Shown piece by piece: positions 1-13,369 of a stretch of 64,000 bases of DNA. The notes below the pieces were generated by a model. That model was not told where the DNA came from. It worked only from the letters and a program-made list of their open reading frames with translations, and did not search any database. The position numbers and the translations under genes were made by a program. Each line of letters starts with the position of its first letter. Within the stretch, counting starts at the first letter, position 1. Origin of the DNA: Chaetomium olivaceum (lineage: Eukaryota; Ascomycota; Sordariomycetes; Sordariales; Chaetomiaceae); contig JAYWVB010000075.1 in the NCBI GenBank assembly GCA_039881045.1, positions 1-64,000 on the forward strand, given 5' to 3'.

Positions 1-258
1 TGGCATCGGTGTACGTGTGTTTGTTTGTTGAGGATATGGTGACTATGAGACTGAATTGGAAGCAACAGTACACTGACAAAGGTAATCTGTACATGTATGG
101 ACCGCGGCAGTTACAACACGGGCAGGGTCCACGATACAGCGCGTTCAGACGCGTTTGGCGCTGCGGTGGACCCCACATGAGATCATCCTTGGCGCAAACA
201 GGGTGGGAGGGTCGAGTTAGCGGCATTCAACCAGAAGCCAGCCAATTGCCCCACTAAA

Positions 259-1589
259 ATGTCCCTCCTGCATACAACCACCGACTTGTTGATACGATCG
301 CTCATGGACGCAGGAGGAGCAGAGCTCGATAGTTCGGATGACATTCAAGCCCAAGTATTCAACACGACCCTTGCGGAGATAGTAACATCCCGAGAAAACG
401 CAGAGGAATCTGCCGAGTCCCGCGACTGCTGTGTCATCTGCCTCGACTCCATCTCCGACCCTTGCGCCGCTCTCCCATGCGGCCACACCCACTTCGACTT
501 CATTTGCCTCGTGAGCTGGCTGCAGGAACATCCAAACTGCCCATTATGCAAGGCAAACGTCTACAAAGTCCGCTATGCGGACGCCCAGAAAGCTGAGGCA
601 TTCTACCGCGTGCCCAACACCCCCAGGAATCGTGACGAACAGGATGAGAGTAGACAAAATACACTCCTCGGCACGGCATCCCAAAGAAGATTTACATCTC
701 ACAATGGGTTGCTCCGGGAAACAGAGAGAAGGCGGCCAAGACCGCCACCCACCGTCGACGAAGCCATCCAGTGCCGTCGCGACGTCTACCGGCACCAGCT
801 GTACTCCCTACGTAAGAGCACCCCTTCCCTCCTTCAAGCGAGCCAAACACCACCAACTAACCTTTGTCCTCAGACATAGGCTCCAACCGAATCTCCCAAT
901 ACCGTCCGCCACCGACTCCTGTGCAGTTCGCCTCCACGCCACACCTCGTCTCTCGCGCCCGCCTCTGGATCCGCCGCGAACTCCAAGCCTTCTCCATCCT
1001 CTCCGACGACCTGGACGACACCCCCGACACCACCACAACCTCCCGACCCCAAGAATCCCAAATCCCCCACCATCGCCACCGCCGCCCCCATTTAAACCGC
1101 CCCAACCACAACGCCGAGTTCCTCCTCGAGTACATAATCGCCATCCTCAAAACAGTCGACCTCCAAGACAGCGCCGGCCAGGCGGAAGCCATGCTAGCCG
1201 ATTTTCTCGGCGGGGCGTCCGCCGCCCGTCTGTTCCTGCACGAGCTGCGCAGCTGGCTGCGCAGTCCCGCGGTGGGTCTGGCGGCGTGGGATCGCGAGGT
1301 GCAGTACCCCACCGCGAGGCGCGAAGACGAAGACGGGGAAGAGGCAGGGCGGTCGGGTCGTCGTCGTCGTGCTTCTTCTGTTGGCCGTCGTCGCGGTGAG
1401 GGGGGTTCTGATCGTGGACAGGGCGATGATGGAGATCGAGGCGGGGTGGATGAGGATGGGAGGGGTAGGTCGTGGCGGGATCGGGGAGGTGATCACTGGC
1501 GGGCTGGGGCCTACGCGGGAGAGCGGGGGAAGAGGAAGAGGAGGGGCGATGAGGTGGGGGAGGGGAGGGCTAGCAGGCCAAGGAGGTAG
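259..1589 (+). CDS. RING-finger E3 ubiquitin ligase, Topors-like
   Basis: Two exons, 259-811 and 874-1589; the intron has a GTAAGA donor, a CTAAC branch site and a CAG acceptor and restores frame (1 nt + 2 nt). Near the N-terminus a RING finger is visible: C58-x2-C61, C74-x-H76, then C83 and C94-P-L-C97. The fifth metal ligand, normally Cys or His, appears to be Asp80 (CGHTHFDFIC). After the RING come a conserved-looking helical region (YRHQLYSLR, then ARLWIRRELQAF, then EFLLEYIIAILKTVD and LFLHELRSWLRSP) and a low-complexity Arg/Gly/Asp tail. This order resembles fungal Topors-like RING proteins, so ubiquitin ligase activity is expected from the family; the substrate is unknown. The tail beyond roughly residue 310 is less certain because it is compositionally biased. 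Confidence 0.82.
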
Positions 1590-2070
1590 CGGTAAAGGAG
1601 AAGAAGGTTTAGACTATGATACCCCGTTTCTGATTTTATACATGAACTCCGATCTTTCCTTTTCTGCTTCTACCGTCGCTAGCTGTTCCATTCATTCCGG
1701 AAAGTGCAACATGACGATTATCTAGAGCCAATAGCTCTATCATTACGAATCACCTGAACGTGGACAACCAGCAAACACCAAACCAACGCATATCAACCCC
1801 GGCACCACATTAGCAAGGGTCTACCTATCCTTTCCAGGACAAGCTGATCGGATATATTGTATGTGCGAGACGCTGGGTGCCACAGCCATGGCTGATGCAA
1901 AAAATTGGGCGCATAGGATGCGTGTCTGCATGCTCAACGACGTCGTATTTCTTCCCACCATCCACTCCCCACCTTTCACTACTTCTCCCCCATCTCCCTT
2001 TCCTCTCTTCAGACATAAAGTTTACAAGGAACCCGGAAACGGAAGGCCAGCAGCACATTGGGTGGGATAA
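1590..2070. other. Intergenic, convergent 3' ends
   Basis: Lies between the 3' ends of the RING gene (+) and RPN3 (-). Only short unrelated reading frames; no RNA gene or repeat recognised. Confidence 0.6.
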
Positions 2071-3946
2071 TTACATGCCCTCAAACTCGCCACCAAGGTC
2101 ATCCTCGTCCAAGTCGCCCTCCTGAATCTCCTTGGCCATCTCCCGCTCACGCTCCCGAGCCTCTTGAGCATTCTTAAGTTCAAGGCGGTGCTGGTTCATG
2201 GGGAATCTCATGGCCTAAAATGTAAATTCTCGTTAGCAAAACTGAAAAAAAAGGGATGAACAGACCATAGCGACTGGGTCACATACCTTGACGCTCTCGT
2301 CGTGCAGCGCCAGGCACGCACGGATGCGGTCGTGGAACGCCTCACCAGGCTCCCGCGTAGCGTACACATCACCGACTTCCTTGCTCTTCATAAACCCCCT
2401 TTCGCGGTCGAGCGTCGCCTCAATCACACCGTCGCGGATCGCCTTGGCCACGATGTATTCGGCGCTCTCCTCGGAGCCCAGGTGCAGGCGAATGCAGATG
2501 TCGCGGAGTGAAATGCGGCTGTAGCTTAGGCTCATCATACGGATGCCCGTCTTGATGACGTTCTGGCGGAGGCGCAGGATGAGCGTGTAGGTACCGTCGC
2601 GGCGGAAGGTGTCGGCGTGCTCGGCAATGATGGTCTCAAAATCCCCCAGGTTGCCGACGCGGACGGCCTGGACGAGCAAGAAATAAGGGTGCAGCGCCGT
2701 CTCCATGCTCGGCTGGCGGAACGTTGCCCTGTCGGGGATGTCACCCATCAGCAGCTCCACGACAAGCAGCAGCTTGGTCGCGGTTTGGCTGAATCCCAGA
2801 GCACACGCGCTCGACGGGGCCTTCCGCGTCGCAGCTGTCAGGTGCTCGTGGGCCTCTGTGTAGCGGAGCTGGATGGCGCGGGTGCGGCCGAGATAGTAGA
2901 GGAAACGAGCGACCTGGTTGTTTGCTGCATTCTCGGGGAACTGGGTGTGCGAGACCAGGAGGTCGGCTTGCGAGATATGCGACGTGAGCAGGTAGTTCCG
3001 GAGCAGGAGAACGATGACCGTGGCTTGTGTGTCAACATCCTTGCGGAGGACGGCTGTCCTGAGCGCCGCGAGGAGCGTGGGCCGGATTCCCACGATCGGC
3101 GACTGAGGAGACGGCGGGAGCGGGGCAGTCTGCTCCGCAAACAACGAGTAGTAAAAGTACACCTTCGCAGAGAGGCTGTCGAGCGTGCGGCGGTTGACGG
3201 ACCGGATCCGTTCGACCAGGTACTGAGAGAACTCGAATCCTTTCTGGAGCTGTTTGCTGTCGTGCAAGACGACCTGTGTGAGGATCCCGAGGAAGACGTC
3301 GACTTCGGGGATGACGTCCTTGACCTCCTTCTTCACGCCGTTTTTGCCGGCAGCCTTCGGCTCGCTGTCAATCTCCATCTCCGGACCGGGTTGCCGACCC
3401 AGGGATACGTCCGACTGGCCGATCGCCTCCAACATCTGCCTCGCAACATTGGCGCTAGCTGAGGATGACGGGTAGGTCTCTGAAATAGCCTGGGCAAGGA
3501 TATCGGGGGTCAGGCGTTTCCGGATTGACGAGATGGAGCGCAGGGCGCGCAGAGAGAATCTGGCGTCGAAGAGCGCGACGGCACGGTCTAGGAGGGCGAA
3601 ATTGCTCTTGATATCTGTTTGCATGGCCCCTGGTCAGTCTCGGCGGTTGTGAGCAGAAGATGGAGTCCGGCATACCGTTGATGGTCTGGGCGACAGGGTC
3701 AACCTTGGCCTCCCCCTCAGCAGCCTTATCGGCGTCATCCATGGCGACATCGCCCTCGGCATCATTCGGCGGCGGAACGGACGACTGTTTGGCTGCTTTT
3801 GACGGCGGAACCACGACCGTCATCTCGTCATCACCCTCCTTCTTGCTTGCCTTCTTGCCCTCTTTCTTGCCCTTGGGCTTGAGATCCTTGCCCCCTCGGT
3901 AGCCGCCGTTCTCGACGGGTTCCTTATCAGGTGTCTTGCCGGGCAT
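2071..3946 (-). CDS. RPN3: 26S proteasome regulatory subunit RPN3 (PSMD3)
   Basis: Three exons read on the minus strand: 3946-3676, 3614-2287 and 2214-2071, giving 580 residues, the usual size for the family. The N-terminus is Lys/Glu-rich and unstructured (many KKEGKK-like runs). The body is helical TPR-like repeats followed by a PCI/winged-helix segment near residues 440-500 (SYSRISLRDICIRLHLGSEE). The C-terminus is rich in Glu and Arg and ends DLGGEFEGM. Junctions are clean: AAC-G/AT gives QTIN-DIKSNFALLDRAV, and AAG/GCC gives SVK-AMRFPMNQ. RPN3 is a structural subunit of the proteasome lid, which binds polyubiquitinated substrates and docks the Rpn11 deubiquitinase. Identification is by sequence motifs recalled from the family; no frame break was seen. 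Confidence 0.95.
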
Positions 3947-5464
3947 GTCGAAAACTGGTCTGTGCTGTAGTGGTAATTCGGTGCGTGTCCGTCGATGAGA
4001 GACGGGCGGCGGTGATGGAGAGCGGGCGGGGCGATCGCGGAGCGCGCGGCGGGTTGTTGGCCCAGGTCAGACGGGCGACCCTCGCCTACCTTGGTTTGTT
4101 TGTTGGGGGGGTTGCGGGCGCTCAGCGGTCGACCAAGGCGTGCGGGAAGAGGAAAAAGTCCCTGGGGCGCAAGTGCAACGTACTACAGGTAATCGAAATC
4201 ACTATCGCCGTGGTGGATGGGGGTTTGCTGTGTTCGGGTTTGCGATGCGGGAATGGAAGGTTCGAAAAGCTCGAGGGCAGTCGGAGATTGGGGAGGCAGT
4301 CGCCAAACGTGACACAACCCGGGAAGCCGCTGGAGCTGGGTGGAAGGTACCTCGTCAAAGTACTGAGCTGAGCAAAGGTACCTGGCATTTACACGCATAC
4401 CTGCGGGGTCTTGCAAGTACAAGCTTGGGCCACAGTACCTCTCCAGCTGCACTGCACCAAAACCGATGTGCCTGCATGGAGAAGGCAGTGGTGCGGCTCG
4501 CCCCAAATGACCCACTTAGGCTGGCTGGATGCTTTGTGACGTTGTCGATTTGCTGCCTGTTGGGTCACAGCTTCTTGCCATTTCTGCGCATTCGCTCCCT
4601 TAACCCTCAGCAATGGACAGCAACAAAAACCTTACAGATGGGACCGAGGGACCTCTCAGGTTGCGCAGCCAAGTCGAGCATCTCACATCATCACTTTGCT
4701 ATTATGAAATGAAGAAGTTTATTGTAGATTTACTTAATTATCTCTCAAGCCTATAGTTCGCAAATAGCCTCACACACTGGCTTGTTCAACACAAGTTACT
4801 CACAAAAGGGAGTCCTCATCGGGCGCGACTGGTGACCTCGAGCGGACTCGAATGACCAGCTGGCACGCGCCCGAGAGGTTCTCGCCGTCTCGTAGCTGAT
4901 TGGGTCGACACAGCCTTGATTGTGCCCAAAAATACCAAAACCTCAAACATATCCACAGGTTGTTCCTGCGCCGTTCCAGCACCGCGGGGCTCCTTCCCAA
5001 AGCGGCGCCAAGACTCGCTAGAAAGGGAGGGGCGCTAAAAGAGACGTCGTTGGAGCCAGGTTCACTGTCGGGTGTACTTCGACGACGTGGGCTTAGGGCG
5101 TGTGGAAGCCTCACAGCAACACCAAGATTTTGTAAGATGTGATATTCCCTCTAAACGCGTAGAAGAGACCTAAGCTGGAAGGAATCAAACAAACAGGCCA
5201 TACTAACGATTCCGCTCCAAGGGTCTTAGTCCTCCTCGTTCAGATCCGCCCGTCCATACGCCAAATTCCCCGAGTGCAAATGAGATACCGGCCCAACCAC
5301 ATATACCGAGCCGGAGAGTTCTTAAGCTGTCCCATGCGCCGGCCCCAAACCCTCCACTCCCATAAAAGCCCGGCTGTAAGAAAGAAAGAGTAGGAAAAAT
5401 GGAATATAAAAACCGGCTGGTCGTCTTAGGGAATAAATTACCCAGCAAAGGCAGTTGAGGCCGG
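3947..5464. other. Intergenic, no gene seen
   Basis: About 1.5 kb between the RPN3 start and the TAF12 stop. It must hold the RPN3 promoter. Reading frames here (up to 190 codons) overlap on both strands, lack recognisable motifs and show no intron structure. Confidence 0.55.
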
Positions 5465-7698
<2,234 letters not shown>

Positions 7699-9292
7699 AT
7701 TGCCACTTCGGCTTGCGGCTCGGCAACGGACGTTTGAGGTTTGGGAAATGTCGCGCGGCTGGGTGATGGGAGAATTCCGTCGTGGGACAAGGCGGGAGAC
7801 AGGGGCTTGAATCGATCGATGCGTAACACTTTCGGGGGTAGGTAAGGAGGTCACTGCAGGCTACCACGAGGTCGCGCGGGAGGGTGATTGTTTGCAATCA
7901 GGTCAATGGCGAATTTCCAGTACAATGGGGCCGAAACCCAGTTGAATTGAAAACGCTGGATTTTTGAAGCGGGGGAAACTCTCCTCAACGGACGAAAGCG
8001 TTGGTATGCTCAGGAGTGGGAGCTTGGGAAAATGTGAGGTCTGTTATCAGGCGTTGAATGTTGCGCGGAAGTTGACCAGCCCATTCCTTTCACTCGAGGG
8101 AGAGGCGTGTGTGGCTGGCTCACCTGCAGCGGCTTCGCTTGATTGGCCAGCCTCGCAAAAACCGGCGGGATCAGCCACGCCGTGCTATGAACCTTTAACC
8201 TCGAACCGAGCCTCCAGCCTTGTTGCCTCATCTCAGCTCATTACGGCGACCTGTGCGGGTGTACGTCCCTGTTGGAATTAACGTATTTGTATAAGTAGCT
8301 GAATTGCCCCTGTTTTTATTGAGGGTGCAGAGCAAGGCCCCGAGTCACGGGACCCCGTATACCTCAGGTACCGAGGTCGTTACCGGGCGAAAACGAAAAC
8401 ATACCCCAGGTAGTCACTTCAGCACATGGAATCTTTTCAAGTCAGCGACACGTAAGATCGGCTTAGGATGACAGGTACATGTCGAGCCCGACACGCCATC
8501 AAGTAAAACATCACCCCATGCCAGATATATTGACCGAACATGGAACCGCCGTCTATCAAAACAGTCTATCCCGTCCTTGGGGTGCCGGAAACAGGCTGAA
8601 CAAAAGATTGGCCTTCCTGTCCACTGCAAAATATCAACCAGACCGCCGCGGGCGTCCCAAGAATTCCCAGTCCCTGGCAGTAGCAGAGACCTCCCCGTTC
8701 CAGGCTCCCACAACAATCCACGGCCCCAGCTATCACCAGCCATGTGCGATGCAAACGCCACAAGCCAAGTCATGGGAGACGAAAAAGTCCGACTCACACC
8801 CTCAGCTGCCGTGACGTCCCGCTCCGCCGGGAAACCTGCAGGTTCCCTCCCCGCCTATCAGGAAACCCCTAACCTCACGGGAACAGAACCATCAACAGGA
8901 CAAAGCAGAAGCGAACGCTCGAATGCTGTGAGACCGCCCCTCGCCTTGGACTCCCATCCCTCCTTCGTTCTATCGCCAGGGTCGCCATTATAAAGCTGCA
9001 TTGCACAGGATTGAAACAGACGTCCGCCAAAGATGCCACCCGCACCCATCCATCATACATGCACCAGATAGTTTGTTATGGTCGTTCTCGCAATTGTGTT
9101 TTGTTTATCGTCACGTCATCATCGTCGTCGTCATCGTCGTTAGCGTTGTTGGTATCGGTATCAAAGGTAGTAGAGAGACGATGGAAAGGGAAATCGTGAT
9201 CATGTCGAGCCAGGCCAGCCGCCCGAATAAGGTTTCCATGGTAGTAGTAATGGTAATGTGGAAGGGGGGTGGGCGCCGGCCAGGTGGGGTCG
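7699..9292. other. Intergenic with a short CGT/CAT microsatellite
   Basis: Upstream of TAF12 and downstream of the next minus-strand gene. Near 9113-9143 there is an imperfect trinucleotide tract of CAT/CGT units. Reading frames of up to 138 codons show no recognisable product. Confidence 0.5.
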
Positions 9293-10263
9293 TCATGGAG
9301 ATGGAGAATCGATCTCCATGCTAACGTATTCATAATAAGGAAGTTCCCGCGCGAGCGACTCGCCGGCCAGGATCTCATCGTCGCTGGAACCCGGTTCGTC
9401 GAGCTCCTCGATCCGAGGATGAGGAGGGTCCGAAAACTGTAGGCTCCGCCGATCACCGACTCTTCGGCGCAGGCGGCGTGCGCTGGAGCCGGCCTCCTCG
9501 GCGCCCAGAAAAGATCGGATATCCTCGCGATCCGTGTCGCTGCCAATGCTCTCACTGATAGTTCGCTTGCCGATGCTGCCCGAGGTCATTCGTTTGTGCC
9601 GTGCTGCCATGCGGCGCTTGATCAGGAATTCCTGATATTCATGCTCGTCCAGGTCGGTCTCGTCCGAGTCGCTGCAGTTGAGGTTTCCCAGATTGAACAT
9701 CATTTTTTGGTCAATCTCCGGCCGAGTCCGCGACGTAGAGCGGCTCCGGTCCGATTCGGCATACTCAATGGCACACGGCCGGACCACCCCAGGCCGCTCG
9801 CCGTCACTGTCGCCAAAGTCGCTCAGCTCCTCGACGATAAACCCGACAAGCTCGGTCTGTGTTACAATGCGGCCTATCCTTGCGTGCGGCGCGGGTGGGG
9901 CCGGCGCAGGTCGCCGTTCTGACGCCGCCGAAGGCGAAGGGCTGGTGGCATTTCGAGGCGCCGAAGCCTCCGAGTCTGACTGACGACTGACGAATCTGAC
10001 GACGGGACGGACGATGAACTAGTAGAGCGGGGAGAGAGTTGTTCGGGGCGAATCGCATTGGAGTGGCCGAAGTTCAGTCCGTTGACCGCCTGTCGGGTCG
10101 ACAGTGGCGGCGCCATTGGACGCTGAGGAATTGGTGGCGGCCGTTCCCCAGGCCGGGGACTGCTCTTGCGGCCAAAAACGGGCGAGGCGGTCCTGGGTGT
10201 CTCCGGTGGTGACGACGGCCCCACGTTCTGAGATATTTTCGAATTTGTAGTTGTTGGCCACAT
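9293..10263 (-). CDS. Hypothetical acidic protein, single frame break
   Basis: The ATG at 10263 opens MWPTTTNSKISQNVGPSSPP. The first ~85 codons run in one frame (Pro/Ser-rich, RPPPIPQRP). From about 10005 to the stop at 9293 a second frame, shifted by -1, is completely open and reads RQSDSEASAPRN, IGRIVTQTELVGFIVEELSD, YAESDRSRSTSRTRPEIDQK, NLNCSDSDETDLDEHEYQEF and the C-terminal YEYVSMEIDSPSP. A lost base in the three-base run at 10004-10006 would join them into one protein of 323 residues. No intron fits. The second half is acidic with a Lys/Arg patch (IKRRMAARHKRM). I do not recognise a family; composition suggests a disordered nuclear or regulatory protein, which is inference only. Confidence 0.6.
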
Positions 10264-12616
10264 GGTCTGCGACTTTGTGCTGCAGCCCGTACGAATTCGG
10301 TTGGGCTTGGATTCCTAAAATATTGCGTCGTTCCGCTGGGGGTCCCTGGCGCGGGATCTTATCGATGGGGGGCCCTGGCGAGTGTGGGGTAGACGGGAGA
10401 ATTTGGCGGGGGAAGAGGGAGAGAAAATAATAAAAAGAAAGAAGAAAGAAAGAATTGTCCAGGAAGCGGGATCAAGGCGTCAGCACCCAAAGAATAAACC
10501 TCCAGCGAGGAGAAGATATGGGGCTTCGGTTGGTTGTCATGATAATGTCGTGCAGACTTTAGGTGCAGGTTGCGTGCAGCGCAGGTTGATTCCCGATATT
10601 GCGTTAGGGGGAAAATCTGAGCAGAACAAGTCGACTAACTGCGGTTGTGGGGGGCGTGAGTCGGGTTGGGGGGGCGAGTGAGATGCTGCGCAAAATCGCC
10701 GGCCGATGCCACGGCTCAGATGATGTGCGCCGTTGCGCGCGCTGATGGAAGTCCCGTCGCTGGGCAAGGAATGGCTGCCCGGGGCCTGGGTACCGGCGGC
10801 GGCTTGTCGGGGGAGTGGGGTGGCCAAACTACCTAGGCCCTCGTGACAGAGGTCGGGATAAAGTTAGGGTAGGACCAAGATGTGGTGCCTCTTCCCGGCG
10901 CCGTTTTTTTTGGTATTTGGCGGAGAACTGGTCTGTTTTCTAGAAAGATGGGTGCGTGTCGTCCGAGCGCCGAGACTGGGTCTAATTTTCCAGGGCACCG
11001 GACCGAAGATCCATCTTTATAGTTTGGCTAATATTTCCCCCTTCTCTTTGTGCAGGATTTTCAAGCCCCGGACAACACAGGGACCTCGAGCGACCTCTCC
11101 AAGGTCAAATCGTGGTGGCCGGGCGTTGTTCGGAGGCCGTAGCGGCAGCTTGGGCAGCAATGCTCCAGCAGACCCCCGACATTCCCTGGGTGAAGGTCGC
11201 AAGCGAGCGCGCTATGGGGCTTGCAGCCTGTGAGAGCGACTCACGCAGCAAGATGTCACGACGCGAAACCGGCGGTCGGCGCAAAGTGCCCGAAGATTTA
11301 TGGGTACCGGCCTCCTGTTGTGCCAGGGCAGATCGTGGTGATGGTTGAGTTGTCCATCGCATCTGCAATGCGCATCAGAGCAGAGAAGGCCCGCGCAGAA
11401 TCTTTGGCGTTCCACCAAGGCCCGATGTTCTTGATGACCTACAACGAATCAAGGCCCTGGCTGCCACCGAAAAAGTCGGGGGCCTGCTGGCTTATTTCTG
11501 GAGTTCTTCCTGCAGCAAATCTTGCTTCAGCGGCAACCATGCCCAATGGGTGGGAAGAAGGAGCGGGATGCAAGAAGCAATAGGTTGCATGGGACGCGGA
11601 AGGCGTTCGTTTCCATAGAGGGGGAATTCCGCAAATGCGCAGTTCAAAGAGTTGGAGTCGAGGCAAGGAGGCGAGTCATGGTTTTAATCGTTGCCTCCCC
11701 ACCAAACGAAGAGACGATCCTCCTGGGCAGCACAGCCAATACGCTTCCAAAGGAGCACTCAACGAAGAATAATCGTTTTCCGATATTTACTGACGCGATC
11801 TTGTGTTCAAGTTGAGTGCGTGTCGAGGCGTCGGTTACTGCTGGGATGGAAGCAGCACAGGGACACAGCCACACCTTGGCGCCCCAATAACTTTCATGTA
11901 TACTTCGTACCGCCACATTCAAAATGATCATGGCGCAAAGATGGTGCTGTGGAAGTTGGTTTATTTTATCAGGAAGGCTTGTGCGGATGGGCAGAGGGAA
12001 ATCCTGAATACGTCGGGGGGCCTGAAGAACCGCTTTGATAGGAGTATAGTTACCAGACATAATTCGTGAGATAAATTGCCGATTCAAGCACTTACTTACG
12101 AGCTACAAAGGTCGCACTACCGAGTACTTCATAGTTATGTACGTTTTACTCGCGTGCCTTTGCTCTTGGATTCCTCCACATAGCAGAAAAAAACGTGACT
12201 GTTGTGGTCTGGGGGACAACAAGCGAATCCTTTGTCCTGGCTTTTCGTGACGGGGCATGGCAGTGAATTGGTTTTGCTGACCGGGAGGTTCAAAGTGGAG
12301 CTAATCCTGGGAGCTTCTCAATGAGAATCACGTGGGACCGCGGGGCTCAACAATGGACTTGCCAAGACAGTTAGCCAATCTGGACATGAGCTCCCCCACA
12401 CAGCGACGGTCATTTCGCGAACCAAGGCTGGCATCGACAACGCCTCCCGACTGTTTAGAGCCGAGCCGCCATTATGCCATTCTTATCCGCACATTTGGAG
12501 CAAATCTCCATATCATGTCAAGGCATTGACAGCCTCCCGTAAGGTCGCCCGCCCGACCCACGCGCCCGACTGCCCCTCCTAGGCCAAGTAAACAAAACAC
12601 CCAGGCTAATCGCAAG
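10264..12616. other. Intergenic, no gene seen
   Basis: About 2.35 kb between divergent genes (the hypothetical protein on minus, SPC34 on plus). Frames of up to 147 codons overlap each other on both strands without recognisable motifs or introns. No RNA gene recognised. Confidence 0.5.
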
Positions 12617-13369
12617 ATGCAAAATAGCTTCCCGCCACCCAAAATCTTCACCAACGCGCTCCTTTCCAACCCGGACATCACCTCCCTCATCCGAGACACC
12701 GAAGCCCACGAGCGCGCCCTCTTCTCAGTCCCCCCCCCCCCCCCACCTCCACCAGCACCCACAACCCGCCAGAACCCAGACCCGCCGCCCAAGGCCTCCT
12801 CCCGCCGACAGACCGTCTTCAACGTCGCCGCCGGCGAGGTGACCACCGGCCTGCCACCCAACTCCACCCGCACGGGGCCGACCGCGCGCCGTAACACCGC
12901 CGTGGCGGCCGTCCTGGGCGGGGACCTCCACTCGCAGATCGTCCGGCGCGGACAGGGGCAGGGGCAGGGGCAGGGGCAGGGGCAGGCCGGCGACGTGGAC
13001 ATCGAGGTGCTGCTGCACGGGGCCGAGAAGCTGTGCGCCGTGTACCCGCTTCCCGGCGCGCTGGAGCGCATCCCCGCGCAGCGCCAGAAGTATGCGCAGC
13101 AGAGCGGTACGCTGGCGTATTATGAGAATAAGGTGGCGGAGCAGCAGGGGGCGTTGGAGAGGATGAATATGGAGAGGAGTTGGGATGAGGAGGAGGAGGA
13201 TGAGAAAGAAGGGGCGGGGGAGGAAGGGTTGGTGGGGGACGTGGGGATGACAGAGGAGGATCTGAGGCAGGAGGAGGCCGAGGTGAGGGCGTTGGAGAAG
13301 AAGAAGAGGCAGCTGCAGGCGCGGCTGAAGGCTCTCGATAGTGATCTGGGTGGTTTGCTCGACATCTAG
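12617..13369 (+). CDS. SPC34: DASH complex subunit Spc34
   Basis: A single uninterrupted exon codes 250 residues. The N-terminal signature is PPPKIFTNALLSNPDITSLI followed by RDTEAHERALFS, typical of Spc34. A polyproline run coded by a long C tract (about 12730-12745) and a region RRQTVFNV follow, then RRNTAVAAVLGG, a (Gly-Gln) repeat at 12953-12985, and the conserved block VDIEVLLHGAEKLCAVYPLP with GALERIPAQRQKYAQQSGTL. The C-terminus (about residues 165-245) is a Glu-rich coiled coil. Spc34 is part of the ten-subunit DASH/Dam1 ring that couples kinetochores to microtubule plus ends. The repeat and polyproline stretches are in frame and are probably disordered linkers. Confidence 0.9.
   Translation: MQNSFPPPKIFTNALLSNPDITSLIRDTEAHERALFSVPPPPPPPPAPTTRQNPDPPPKASSRRQTVFNVAAGEVTTGLPPNSTRTGPTARRNTAVAAVLGGDLHSQIVRRGQGQGQGQGQGQAGDVDIEVLLHGAEKLCAVYPLPGALERIPAQRQKYAQQSGTLAYYENKVAEQQGALERMNMERSWDEEEEDEKEGAGEEGLVGDVGMTEEDLRQEEAEVRALEKKKRQLQARLKALDSDLGGLLDI
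12953..12985 (+). repeat. CAGGGG hexanucleotide repeat coding (Gly-Gln)n in SPC34
   Basis: Five to six perfect tandem copies of the six-base unit CAGGGG, in frame, giving alternating Gly and Gln. Near-perfect copies suggest recent slippage expansion. Confidence 0.9.

Noticed and set aside
2617..3462. 281-codon plus-strand frame
   Set aside because: Lies antisense within RPN3 exon 2; a shadow of GC-rich codon use with no motif.
9113..9160. Trinucleotide tract as a coding Asp-rich region
   Set aside because: The frame is not continuous with the neighbouring gene; it lies beyond that gene's stop codon.
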